From assembly GCA_000750105.3 (NCBI GenBank), contig JPHH03000003.1, positions 744,001-808,000 of the forward strand: a DNA stretch of 64,000 nt. The letters are read 5' to 3'. Positions 31,272 to 42,146 of this stretch are shown here, one piece after another. Source of the DNA: Tolypocladium sp. Sup5 PDA-1. Its lineage: Eukaryota; Ascomycota; Sordariomycetes; Hypocreales; Ophiocordycipitaceae. The position numbers and the translations under genes were made by a program. Within the stretch, counting starts at the first letter, position 1, and the number at the start of each line of letters is the position of its first letter. Below the pieces are notes generated by a model that worked only from the letters and a program-made list of their open reading frames with translations, had not been told where the DNA came from and searched no databases.

Positions 31272-33706
31272 ATGGCTCCCTCGGCGATCGACGACAAGCC
31301 GCGCGCGCCGGCGGCGGACAAGACCTACCCGCCTGCCGAAATCTTCCCCGTCAAGGAGACGCGATTCGAGAAATACATTGCTCCTCAGGACGATGGGCGC
31401 AAGCGAGCGCTCGAGCAGCACGGCAGCGCTGCCATCGTCATCGACAATGGTCAGCGGTCACGGCGCAGCAAGTCTCCTCGGTACCTAGCTAACCTGCGTG
31501 CTCCAGGATCGTCTTCTGTCCGAGCGGGATGGTCGTTCGAGTCGTCTCCACGCTTCAGCATGCCCCCGATCATGTCCAAGTACCGCGACCGAAAGCTGGG
31601 CAAGACCTTTTCCTTTGCCGGGTACGACTGCTATGCCGACACGACGGCCAAAGGCCACATCCGAAACGCCTTCGAAGCCGGCACCGGCATCGTCAGCAAC
31701 TGGGACGTCACCGAGCACGTCCTGGACTACATCTTCCTCAAGCTCGGGATGAACGACGCCAACGGAGCTATCGATGCCCCGGTCGTCATGACGGAAGCCG
31801 TGGCCAACTTACCATACTCGAGGAAATGTTAGTGCCACCGCAGCACGTCGTACCTCCCTCTACCTCAGCTGACGCCCCGGCAATAGCAATGACAGAAATC
31901 ATCTTTGAATGCTATGGCGCACCATCTCTGGCGTATGGCATTGACTCCCTCTTCTCTTACAGGCACAACCAGGGGAAAACGGGCCTGGTCGTCTCCTCAT
32001 CCTACACGTCGACTCACGTAATACCAGTGTACAATTCGAAAGCCATGCTCGCTCAAGCCATAAGACTGAATTGGGGAGGGTACCACGGCGCAGAGTACCT
32101 CCTCAAGCTGATCCGATTAAAGTACCCCGCCTTTGCGGGCAAGCTCAATGTTTCACAGGCGGAGCACATGATTCGGGATCACTGCTATGTCTCCAAAGAC
32201 TACGACAACGAGATTCGGAGCTACCTCGACTGGACAGGCCTCGAGGACCGAGATGTCGTTATCCAGTACCCGTACACCGAGGAAGTCATCGTCCAGAAGA
32301 CGGAAGAGGAGCTCGCGCGGGTAGCAGAGCGGAAAAAGGAGAGCGGCCGGAGACTTCAGGAACAGGCTGCCAAGATGCGCCTAGAAAAGCTCATCAAGAA
32401 GGAGCAGGACCTGGAGTACTACAAGAACCTCCAGAGCCGGCTGGTAGACGAGACCAAGAAGGAGACACGGCGCCAGCTCGATAGCCACGACATCAAGGAC
32501 GAGGGCCAACTCGAAAAGATTATCAAGGAGCTGGAAAAGTCGATCAAGAAGGCCCGCACAAAGGACGTGGGTGGCGACCCGGAGGGGGAACAAGAGCAGC
32601 CCGACTTTGGCCTCTTGGAGATCCCTGACGACCAGCTGGACGAGGCTCAGCTGAAGCAGAAGCGACAGCAGCGGCTGATGAAGTCCAACCACGAAGCCCG
32701 GGCCCGAGCCAAGGCTGAAAAGGAGGCCGAGAAGGCACGCGCCGCCGAGGACGAACGCCTGGACAATGAGCGCCGTGATAACGACCTGGAGAGCTGGCTG
32801 GACGACAAGCGACAGGCGCGCTTGGAGACGCTCCAGAAGATCAAGGAGCGCGACCGCCTCAAGGCAGACCTGGGCAACCGCAAGTCGCTCGCCTCGCAAA
32901 TCCGCATGAAGAGCATCGCCAACCTCGCCTCGGACACGCCGACCAAGAAGCGCCGGAGGGGCGGCGACGACGACAACTTTGGCGCCAACGATGATGACTG
33001 GGGTGTCTACCGACAGATAGCCGTCGGCGAGAACAGCGACGACGAGCAGGAAGAGGAGGATCTCGCGTCGAATCTCAAGCTCCTAGAGCAGGACCTCCTC
33101 AAGTACGACGCCGAGTTTGACTACGAGCAGACCCAGGAGGCCCAGTCCGACTGGTCCAAGTCGCTCCTCCACGCCTTCACCCGCGGGCCGCGGCCCTTCA
33201 ACCCGGCCTCCCAGGCCGAGCTAAACCAGGTCCACCTCAACGTCGAGCGCATCCGCGTGCCCGAGATCGTCTTCCGCCCGTCCATCGCCGGCGTCGACCA
33301 GGCCGGCATCGTCGAGATCGCCGGCGACGTGCTCAACCAGCGCCTCGCCGGCATGCCCAACCGCGACGACTTCCTGCGCGACATCTTCCTCACCGGCGGC
33401 AACACCCTGTTCCCCAACTTTGACGACCGCGTCCGCGACGGCCTGCGCGCGCTCCTGCCCGCCGACGCGCCCCTCGTCATCCGGCGGGCCGGCGACGCGT
33501 GCCTCGATGCGTGGAAGGGCGCCGCCGGGTGGGCGGGCTCGCCGGCGTGGAGGCAGTCGAGAGTCTCGAGGGAGGAGTACCAGGAAAAAGGTCCGGATTA
33601 TATCAAGGTGAGCGCCCATCCTTCCCCTATTCTTACCCTGGCTCGTGGAAACTGATGCTAACCGACTTCTCTTCAGGAACACGACATGGGCAATTCGTAC
33701 GCGTGA
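31272..33706 (+). CDS. arp5: Actin-related protein 5, INO80 subunit
   Basis: Predicted 749-residue nuclear actin-related protein (yeast Arp5 is 755) from exons 31272-31449, 31507-31827, 31887-33607 and 33677-33706. The N-terminal actin fold shows IVIDNGSSSVRAGW, RDRKLGKTFSFAGYDCY and NLPYSRK..MTEIIFE.YG.PSLAYGID. At about residues 300-590 is the Arp5-specific insertion, a highly charged coiled coil (EEELARVAERKKESGRR..., KIIKELEKSIKKA) ending in an acidic region. The actin fold resumes at PEIVFRPSIAGVDQAGI and FLTGGNTLFPNF. Arp5 with Ies6 contacts the nucleosome acidic patch during INO80 sliding. The last exon adds only nine residues (EHDMGNSYA). Confidence 0.93.
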
Positions 33707-34178
33707 TTTAGCTGGGAACCAGGGAGTCTGTGGGAAATGTTGGTTTCATGTACGGATATTGGTAGTATTGACTCTTTCTGCTCTTCTTTGGTGCCAAATA
33801 GAAGTATTTTCAGACCCATCTCGATGCTCTCTCGTGATGGTAACCGTCACGTACAGCTGCCACGCAGGCCAGGTCGGGGTCCTAGGGCTTGATTCAACTA
33901 CCAGATACTCTCACTGATAACACATCCTCTACACTTATATCATCAGCACGTCCAACCCGTCTTCCCCTTGAATCGAGATGTCCCATGTTGCGCGCTACCA
34001 TCATCCCAGCCCCTGTCTGCGTTCAAGCCCCTTCGCAGCCTTCAGGGGCCTTCTCCCAATATAAAAGATACAGCAAAACCGTAACGCCGCAGTAATCGCC
34101 TCGAAAGGCAGTCCTGCTAAATCAGAAGGACCTTCAACGCCGCTAAAATGAGAGCCAAGGGTTCGCAGTCAGAGGTTT
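33707..34178. other. Convergent 3' region of arp5 and kapC
   Basis: No gene seen; probable 3' untranslated sequences. Confidence 0.55.
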
Positions 34179-35576
34179 CTACAACTGGGGGGCCCCTTGC
34201 TCTGTCTTGAGTTGCCTATTAATCTCCTCGGCCGTCCGCGTGTCTTCCTCGCCGCGGTTGGCATACGGCGACTGGTTCTCTGCCATCTGCTCCTGGGCGG
34301 CAAGTCCCGCCACAGCTTGAGCTACGGCTTCAAGGGGCGTCCCGGCACCAGGATTGCTAGGTGTTTGCTCCGGGCCGCTGGCTGGAGGCGGCTGCGGCGG
34401 CGGAGCCGTGGGCTGGGAGAGGTTGATATTTGGCGGTGGCTGAGGGAACTCGCCCTGGACGTCGAGCAGTCTTGACTGCAGGTGAATGACATACTCCCTG
34501 AGCGCGTAGTTTTCCGACTGCATGGCCTTGAACGCCTGTTCCATGTCGTTGTACTCGCGCACCTGCTGCTCGAGTTTCTTGATATAGCCTTCTTTGCGCT
34601 GACGGAAGGCTCTCTGCGACGGCACTGGTTAGCTTAGGTTCTTTGGACGACTGAATAGACGGAAGAAGCTCAATTGACGGTGGGAGCGGGTCGAGACGTC
34701 GCAGTTCCATCTTACCTGTGCTGCTCTGTTTTGCGCCGCGCGCTTGGACTGGGACAGCTCCCGTTTCGCTTTCCGGCCGTCGGGCGAGCCATCTAGGTCC
34801 ATAGGCGAGGTCGGCGGCGCGGGAGCTATGGACGTGCTCGGCGCGGAAGCCGGGGCCGAGCCGGGGCTGTGGCCGGAAGGGGGAGCCATGGGCATCATGT
34901 TCGGGGTCGGTGCGCCGTGGCTGGAAGGACCGCGGAGGTCGGGATGGATGTGCGCCTCGGCCTCGGTCTTGGTGGCTATGGCGCGAGCGGCGTCGTGTGA
35001 AGCGGCGGCCAGATGGTCGTATCCATTCGCGGGACGCGACGGAGGCGAGTGAGACGAAGCGGCCCTCGTGTCGCGCGGGCCCGGGGCGGACGAGGGTTCG
35101 GCGTCGTGGTTCTGCAAGAGCTCAAGCTGTGCGCGCAAGTGCTGCTCTGTTCAAGACGCAGAGGGTGTCAGTGACGGCGTATCTCGGGGGCAATTGCAGC
35201 GGAAATCGGGGAGACGCGGCGGCGAAGGAGCAATGGGGCGAGAGGAGAGATGGCGTCAGTCGCGGCGACCGGCGTACATGAATGCGCGTGCCAACGACGG
35301 CCAGACGGGTCTCTCAGAGTGCCCGCGCCAGATAGTAAGCGTCGTCGACGGGTGTAAACGAAGCTGTAGGCGATGGCGATGCACCGGCAATGGCAGGTCG
35401 GGGCAGAGGCGGGGGACGATTACGGGTCCAAAGCACAGCGACGCGACGTGCGACTAGCAAGCTCGCATCGCATGCTTACTGCAGTCCCAAAGACAAAAGA
35501 AGACGGATGGTATCGACTGACCTTGGTTGCTCGCGCCCGTTGTCTGCTGCATTGCTCGGGATTTCTGACTCAGCAT
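34179..35576 (-). CDS. kapC: AP-1-like bZIP transcription factor KapC
   Basis: Predicted 306-residue nuclear bZIP protein from minus-strand exons 35576-35522, 35146-34716 and 34613-34179. After a Pro/Ser-rich region comes the basic region SKRAAQNRAAQRAFRQRKEG with the Yap/AP-1 signature NxxAQxxFR, then a heptad zipper (LEQQVREYNDMEQAFKAM). The conserved ENYALREYVIHLQSRLLDVQGE block that typifies KapC follows. The second intron cuts the basic region between Gln and Arg at about residue 162. The N-terminal exon is inferred: it supplies MLSQKS..MQQTTGASNQ and joins across a 375-nt intron to EQHLRAQLELLQNHD, in frame. Starting at the internal Met (MQQ) is also possible. KapC relatives are linked to stress responses, but its targets are unclear. 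Confidence 0.86.
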
Positions 35577-36807
35577 CGAGGATGCGGAACGAGGATGACT
35601 ACGCAAGAATCGAGGCTGCTGACGTGAAGAAATGGAGGACAGACGAACGCGGGACGCCCAGGGTGGACACTTGTTTGTGACTCGCTGGAGTCGCTGTGCG
35701 GCTGCGCGGGGCTGGGGCACGCGTGTCGGAATGACGATTATGTAATTATCGAGGTGCGTGGGCAGCAGCACGCCAATGAGGCTTGCCTGTTGTCTCCGTG
35801 CTGCTTTCCCTTGCCCCGCGCCAAGGCAACAGTGGCAGCTGCTGTCCGATCCCCGTTGTCCTTTTGTTTTTTTTCCTTTCGTCAAACGCGAGGAGATGAA
35901 CACCGCCAGGCAGCGACAGGCTTCGTTTCGTCGGTCTGGCTGTTCTTCTCCGAGACGGCGTTCTGATGGCGGAGGAGCGGCAAAAACGGGTTTGTCAGCA
36001 GCAAGAAGCTCAAAGGGGGGCCCACTGGAGAAACGGGCGGGGCCCAGGCTAAGCCTGCTCCGGAAACCTCGACTTGAAGTGCCAGATGTGGAAAGCGCGA
36101 CTTCGCACTTGCGCAATCCCTCAATCCCTCATCTCCTCCCATCAAACAAAGCATTACAAGTTCATGCGAGTACCAGCTTTTTGTCTCAATTCTCGTCATA
36201 TTGTCTACCTACTTGCGAGCGCAGACCAACCCGACCAATTCGCCAGCGCTTGGTTCGCCGCCCGTCATATTTGTAACACGTTCCCTGTCGGCCCCGGCGC
36301 CTGCAGCGTTATGTGATACGACGTGACACAACACGTATGCACTATGATTGCATCCCACCACTGCTGGCTAGCCAGACAACCAGCAGCCGTTGATAATATC
36401 CGGCCGAGTGCAGGGTAGGGAGATAAGCAGACAGCCAGCTCGGAGCATCCGGAGGCCCGGGACGTCTGGAGATGGTACGGACTACGAGTACATATACTCG
36501 TACGTATTCGTACGTCGCCCCCTCATCTCGTGCTTCGCTATTATTAGCCGGCGTGTCTGCGGAGTCGCATGCTAAAACCTTGTCGGGACGATGACAAGTT
36601 CTTCTGCGTTTGGCCGAACCGCTGACTGCGGCCTGAAACGCCTCCAACATTCGCTGGCTTACGGGTCCGGGTGCCGATATCAAGCAATACTTACGGATAG
36701 CATCACAACTTTTGTTTCGCACGAATCAAGAATACGCGCCCACAAGTTCGTGGCCTTACACAAACTACGAGTACAGACTCAACGACCTCACATCCACCCC
36801 CCGGCCT
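35577..36807. other. 1.2-kb intergenic region, no gene recognised
   Basis: Upstream of kapC and downstream of the amidohydrolase. It contains the composite motif TACGGACTACGAGTAC at 36476-36491, a near-palindrome around 36484-36501 and a second TACGAGTAC at 36766-36774. A short T-rich run lies at 35865-35880. Confidence 0.55.
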
Positions 36808-38160
36808 TTACTCCTCCGCTGGCATCCACGCCGGCAGGCTCTTAAACAGCTTCCCTCCCCGCCACACGTGCGTAATGTTATCCGGGTTCGTCAACACCGT
36901 GATATCCTCCAGCGGATCCGCCTTGACCGCAATAATGTCCGCGTCGTAGCCCTCCCTGAGCTGCCCGCTCAGCGGCGCCAGGCCGCCCAGCGTCTCGGGC
37001 CCGTTGGCCGTCGCGCTCTCAATGGCCTGCAGCGGCGTCATGCCCAGCTCCACGGCGTACGCCAGCTCGTGCGCGTTGTTGCCGTGCGCCCGCTTCGACG
37101 CCGGGTCGCTGCTGCCCGTGTCGGTGCCCAGCGCGATCTTGACGCCCTTGCGGATGCACAGCCGGTACGACTCCTTGGACTTGTCCACGAGCCCGAGCAG
37201 CTTGCGCTGGACCGGCGGCGGCAGCTGGTCCATGTAGTCGCTGCTGAGCGTGCGCACGATGTGCTGCGTCGGCACGAAGAGCGCGCCCTTTTCGATCATG
37301 AGGTCCGCCACCTCCTCGTCCATGTACATGCCGTGCTCGATGCTGCGCACGCCGGCGCGCAGGGCGGCCATGATGCCCGCCTTGCCGATGGCGTGGGCGG
37401 CGACGGCGCGGCGGCTGCGCGCGGCCTCGTCGACGATGGCCTTGAGCTCCTCGTCGGAGAACTGGCGGTCCTCCGGGTCGTCGTTGAGGCTGAGCACGCC
37501 GCCGCTCGAGCAGACCTTGATGACGCGGGCGCCGCGGCGGACCATCTTCCTGACCGCCTTGACGCAGTCCTCGACGCCGTCGCAGATGCCAACCGGCAGG
37601 CTGCCGTGGTTCATGGCTTCCATGACCGTGGTGATGGGCGCGTAGTGCTCGTCTCCGTGCCCACCAGTGATGGACAACGCCGCAACCGCCGAGTAGATGT
37701 TGGGGCCGATGAGTGGTCCGTCCTTGACGGCCGGCCACAAGTCTCCCGCGTATCCTCCAAGTTCACGCACCGACGTGTATCCAGCCATGAGCGTGCGCTT
37801 CAGGTCGTCCACCGTGATGGCGCCAACCAAGGCGCTGTAGCTCGGCAAGAACCCCGTCAGGCCGGACACCGAGCTGGTGACGTCCAGCCCCATGAAGTGG
37901 ACGTGGCAATCCCAAAGGCCGGGCATCAGGACATGGACATACGTCGGGCGGATGTCGCGATACTTGTACGGGCGGCTCAGGAACGAGCCCACCCACTCGA
38001 TCTTGCCGGCCCGGATCGCCACGGCGCCATTCTGGATGGCTTCTCCTCGTCCGGGGATCAGGGTCTGCGCCCAGATGACGGAGACGGTGGACTCGTCGAC
38101 GGGGGCTTCCACGTCGATGTGTGCCTGGGGGAGTTGTTGCCGCCGAATTGGGACACGCAT
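36808..38160 (-). CDS. Metal-dependent amidohydrolase
   Basis: Intronless 450-residue cytosolic enzyme of the amidohydrolase superfamily, in the imidazolonepropionase/prolidase-like group (group assignment by memory). A complete set of metal ligands is visible: His86 and His88 in WDCHVHF, Lys215 in RVIKVCSSGG (the lysine normally carbamylated to bridge two metals), His256 in AVAAHAIGK, His276 in SIEHGMYMD and Asp347 in ALGTDTG. The N-terminal beta-sandwich segment (TLIPGRGEAIQNGAVAIRAGKIEWVG) and the C-terminal GQLREGYDADIIAVKADPL are typical. There is no signal peptide. The substrate cannot be told from sequence: dipeptides, imidazolone-like rings and mycotoxin amides are all known for relatives. 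The gene is head-to-head with PCD, 535 nt apart. Confidence 0.88.
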   Translation of the reverse strand: MRVPIRRQQLPQAHIDVEAPVDESTVSVIWAQTLIPGRGEAIQNGAVAIRAGKIEWVGSFLSRPYKYRDIRPTYVHVLMPGLWDCHVHFMGLDVTSSVSGLTGFLPSYSALVGAITVDDLKRTLMAGYTSVRELGGYAGDLWPAVKDGPLIGPNIYSAVAALSITGGHGDEHYAPITTVMEAMNHGSLPVGICDGVEDCVKAVRKMVRRGARVIKVCSSGGVLSLNDDPEDRQFSDEELKAIVDEAARSRRAVAAHAIGKAGIMAALRAGVRSIEHGMYMDEEVADLMIEKGALFVPTQHIVRTLSSDYMDQLPPPVQRKLLGLVDKSKESYRLCIRKGVKIALGTDTGSSDPASKRAHGNNAHELAYAVELGMTPLQAIESATANGPETLGGLAPLSGQLREGYDADIIAVKADPLEDITVLTNPDNITHVWRGGKLFKSLPAWMPAEE

Positions 38161-38695
38161 GTTGAAGACTAGGTAGTGAGGTCTGGGGTAGCAGGCAATG
38201 GCTCAAGAAAATGCGGACGCTTCAACGCAACTCCTCCAAAGATTCGATACTAAATGATAAACGCAGTTGACAGGATATATATGAGAGTTTCCAATGGAAA
38301 ATAAAGCGAGGACCAGAAGCTCTGACTGAACACGGAGAAGCTCCAGGGACCTGCTTAAACGAGCGTGGCCGTCAGCTCAGAAGCGGGTACCGTTGCCGGG
38401 CGGGATGCTCCATGTGGGTGCCTCTCCCGTCTGGGGTAGGGTATCTCCTCGAGCCGACTCCGAGCTGAATGTCATATTATTCCCGGAAATAGTACTGGCA
38501 GAAGGGAGTGGCCTGTACTAGTAAATTCCCTGTAGTAGGCTAATTGAGTTGTTGTGTTGTCAGTATTTGAAGAACTGACTATACGCTGTAGTCAATGCAT
38601 TGCGTGTGGGGTAGCGTTTGGAACTCTTCCATGAATAAGTCCTAATAATCTTCATCCTCCCATCTGCATCTCGGGTGATCCAGCGACATCCCACC
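38161..38695. other. Divergent intergenic region, amidohydrolase / PCD
   Basis: No gene seen. It contains AT-rich patches (near 38260 and 38520). Confidence 0.55.
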
Positions 38696-39319
38696 ATGTC
38701 CCGCCTGCTCCCGCGGCCCCATCGCGTACCTCCGCTCACAGCATCACGACTCACTCCGTCATTACGGCGGTGCACATCGACCGTGCAGCCGCGCTTCTCC
38801 TCTGGTACCGACGAGGCGACCGCCACGCCAGCCCTGATACCACTGCTCTCAACATCCGGCGGCCGGTGGACGCTGGCGTCTGAGGGCCAAGCTCTCGAAC
38901 GAAGCTTCAAGTTCAAGACGTTTGCAAAGACCTGGGTAGTTCACATCGCCCTGCTGCTCGCGGCATTAGGATGAAAAATTCTGACGCGGTTTGCAGGACT
39001 TTATGACCGCCGTGTCTCTGCAATGCAAGGTCAAGAACCACCATCCGGAATGGTCCAACGTGCGCCTCTCGCCCGTTCATGTCCTTAGCAAGCGTGTCCC
39101 CAGACTGACGCTCCGTAGGTATACAACACGGCGTTTATCCGTTGGACGACGCATAACCCGCAGGGCCTGTCTGACAAGGACGTCAGCATGGCAGCCGCCT
39201 GTGATACCATCGCCAAGGATTTTGGGGAGCTGGAACCCGAGCCGGCGAGTTGTACGGCCAGGGACCTTGCTGACAAGGCGGCGGCTACTGCGGGAGACTG
39301 CTGCACGCCGAAAAAGTGA
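38696..39319 (+). CDS. Pterin-4a-carbinolamine dehydratase, probably mitochondrial
   Basis: Predicted 167-residue protein from exons 38696-38935, 38997-39059 and 39119-39319. The first 35 residues are rich in Arg, Ser and Leu with no acids (MSRLLPRPHRVPPL...), a likely mitochondrial presequence. The catalytic domain follows: GGRWTL, FKFKTFAKTWDFM, then the signature NHHPEWSNVYN and RWTTHNPQGLSDKD. His-His and the Trp/His downstream match the active site that dehydrates 4a-hydroxy-tetrahydropterin. A C-terminal extension of about 30 residues includes a Cys-Cys pair. In fungi without aromatic-amino-acid hydroxylation the role is unclear; a pterin or molybdopterin link is speculation. Confidence 0.9.
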
Positions 39320-39826
39320 GCTTGGTGGCATCGCATCGCACAAGTCTGACGGGAGCCGCCATGTACGACTTGGGTAGACTCATGTCTTAAAACTTGTATC
39401 TGTTCGTTTTCATACCAGGCTGGAGCAAATACTCGTCACTGTTACGTTCGCCAAACTCGTGAGACGCGCTACCTTGCAGCTGAAAACCCGCGACTCCATG
39501 GATTCTCCGCGCTCCTATCCAGACGTGGCACAGCGCGTCAACCATTCGTGTTATCAAACGTTTGTAACGAGCGGTCTGAGTAGTATTATAAGTATTCGTC
39601 TAAGCCCCTCCCAGGCGTGTCGCAGCATATATACAAAAAGGTTGAAATGCCATACTCAGTTCGCACTTCCCAAACGCCATGCGAATGCCAAAGCTGCCCT
39701 TTGGGCCGGCATGACCGTCATAGTTGACCATTAATCTATTTCTCTCTGGTGACCTTTCACCCATCCCCCGTCGTCAGGGTCGCGCAAGTCCGTTGCGTCG
39801 TAGCAGCACCAATCTCCCGCACGAGC
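39320..39826. other. Convergent 3' region of PCD and Erg25 genes
   Basis: No gene seen; moderately AT-rich near 39580-39630. Confidence 0.55.
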
Positions 39827-40820
39827 TTATTGCTGCTTCTTGGCCTCCCTGATGGCCTTGAGCTTCTTCTCGCGTCTGCGCTTGTGCGCATCGGCACCGG
39901 CCTCGGTGTCCAGGAAGTAGTCCCACCAGCGGAAGCTGGAGGCGTAGTTGCCAATGAACTTCTCGTGGTGCAGGTCGTGGTGGTCGGCACCGGCCCAGAC
40001 GGGGAGGAAGTGGCGCAAGCTCCAGGGGAAGTCGTAGCCGCTGTGGGCGTCAATGGCCTGGAAGAGGCGGAGGATGATCCACGTGTACATGGTGACGAGG
40101 TGCAGGTCGCCCGTGACGGTGAGCAGGAGAATGGGAGAGCCCACGACACCCAGGCCGAGCAGCATCGTCTCAATCGGCGAGGCGTACTCGGCGGCGAGGC
40201 CGAAGGGGGCCGAGTAGGTGTGGTGCATCTTGTGGATGGCCTTGTAGAGGGGCCCGTAGTGCAGGCATCGGTGGAACCAGTAGTGCCAGGTGTCCTCCAT
40301 GACGAAGATGATGGAGATCTGGATGAACATCTTGAGCATCGAGGGGAAGGGGACGCCGTAGTCCATGCCGAAGTAGGTGGCGATGGGGTGGAAGAACCAG
40401 ATCTGGGGCAGTTCGGCGGTGAAATGGCTGACGAGGACGATGGCGGCGCAATCCCACTGTTCCTTGATGGTGGGCATCTTCTGGTTCTGGATCTTGTACT
40501 TGTGGAAGTAGGGGATCTTGTCCATGATCATGAAGGGGAGGCAGCGGCCGAAGTAGACGATTTCGTGCAAGATGAAGCTCATGACGCCGGTCGCGAGGGT
40601 GTCGTTTTGCATGAAGAGGTACCAAGCCTACACCATCTAATTAGCGTCGTGATTTTTTTGTTGGGCGCGCGGGCGGACGTGCGCGCGTGCGATCGCGAGA
40701 CGGCGGGAGAAGGGGGAGACGCACGGCCCAGAGGCGCTCGAGGTAGTTGAGGTGAACATTATACTTGGTCACCTCCTCGAGGACGGTGAAGTAGTCCTGA
40801 GTCTGGTTGCCCAGGGCCAT
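39827..40820 (-). CDS. erg25: C-4 methylsterol oxidase Erg25
   Basis: Predicted 298-residue ER enzyme from minus-strand exons 40820-40725 and 40627-39827. It belongs to the fatty-acid-hydroxylase/sterol-desaturase superfamily. The three diiron histidine boxes are present: HRCLH (after DTWHYWF), HKMHH and the late HHDLHH. Membrane segments lie in the N-terminal half ([24 protein letters not shown] region) and around [19 protein letters not shown]. The C-terminus is lysine-rich ([15 protein letters not shown]), a possible ER-retrieval signal. Erg25 removes the C-4 methyl groups during ergosterol synthesis together with Erg26 and Erg27, which are not in this window. Only one intron is needed. 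The plus-strand neighbour NCA2 begins 1.3 kb away. Confidence 0.93.
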
Positions 40821-42146
40821 TGTGGTCGCGTTGCTGTGGTTCTTCGCGTCAGCGATTGTGTTGCCACGATAAGGGGCTTCTGGCGGTACTCACACCACGT
40901 CCATGACGGCAGCGCGTTGGGGTTTGCAACTGGGCGAGGATGGCAAAGAGAAAGACGGGGAGACGATGAAGAGATCGCGACTGCGAGAGAAGGAGAGAAG
41001 AAGAACTGCAAGAGCCGGGCAGCGGCGACTGGCAGCAGGAAGAAGAGGCAATGGAATGGATGCTTAGGGGACTCGCGGTGGGGGAGAGGGAGATTTTATC
41101 GGGCTTCATTTAAGTTAAGCCATTGGATGCAGGCGGTCTTTTTTTCGCCTCCGCCCAGTCAGTCAGGAGATGGGGAAAGCGTTCGGTCCGGCGTGTGCCA
41201 CTGCCTGCCCTGCAGCGTACTCGTACCCCCCTAGCGCTGCGCGGCCCCTGGCCCAAGCCTCTGCCGTGCTGCAAGATGCGCTTTTCGCTACCCAGGAGCC
41301 CAGTGCTTCAGTGGCGCGGCGCGGTGGGGCATAGACGTGCTGGCCAGTGGCTGGGATGGCTCCAGAATGAGCCCACCCACCAAATCGGCTTCCCGGTCTT
41401 CCGGGTTCCAGCCGACCGACGCAGCCACTGCGCTGGAAACATCTGCTGATGATTCTGATCAGGGCCGCTGTGGCTACGCGGACTGTGGCGCATGGCCCAC
41501 TGCCACAGCGCTCTTGCCGTTGGTGCCAGTGACCTCTCCAGCGGTCGTCCGCAGCGCCTCGGGCTGTCTCGGCGTCGGCCTATGATCTCATCGGCCAATT
41601 GGCAGCCGTCCTCTTGCCTGTCTCGTGGCTGCCCAGCAGAGGCAGGGCAGTCACAGCTTTGGAAACGGAACACCCTCCGCGCTTGCTTCTGATTCACGTT
41701 GTTGGTGGCACATCTTCCAGCTCCCACCGCTCGCTTCCCCTCTTGCTCTCCGTCCTTGTCCTTGTCCCAGCACGTTCTGATACCATCCTTGCCATCCTTG
41801 CCGTCCTGCCCTCATCCCGACTCCCCGAACCCGAACACGAGTCGACGGGTGTGGCCCCACGCCACCATCAGATTATCTGTGACGCGCCTCGTTGGTCGCC
41901 CGTTTGGTCTGCCATCAAACCGTCCACCACATCGGCTCCTCCAACATCCGACTCTCCACGCGTGGTGTGATGAGCCCAGCTTGCCCAGCTGCACGCCCCT
42001 ATCCCTCGCTTCCTTCCCCCACAAATCCCGTCACTCGGCTAGATCGATGCCGATTGAGGCTCAGGAATCTCGGCGCTAGCTCCGGCTCAAGGACGAGGAC
42101 GGCCGCATCCCGCCATCCCGCCTAAGCTGTTATTAAACATCATACC
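40821..42146. other. Divergent intergenic region, erg25 / nca2
   Basis: No gene seen. It contains GTACTCGTA at 41217-41225 and pyrimidine-rich stretches (41700-41830, CTTGTCCTTGTCC). Sterol-responsive elements were not identified with confidence. Confidence 0.55.

Noticed and set aside
32381..32899. Leu-rich antisense open frame in arp5
   Set aside because: It is the reverse complement of the Lys/Glu coiled-coil insertion, which always yields Leu/Phe-rich text; no start context or motif.
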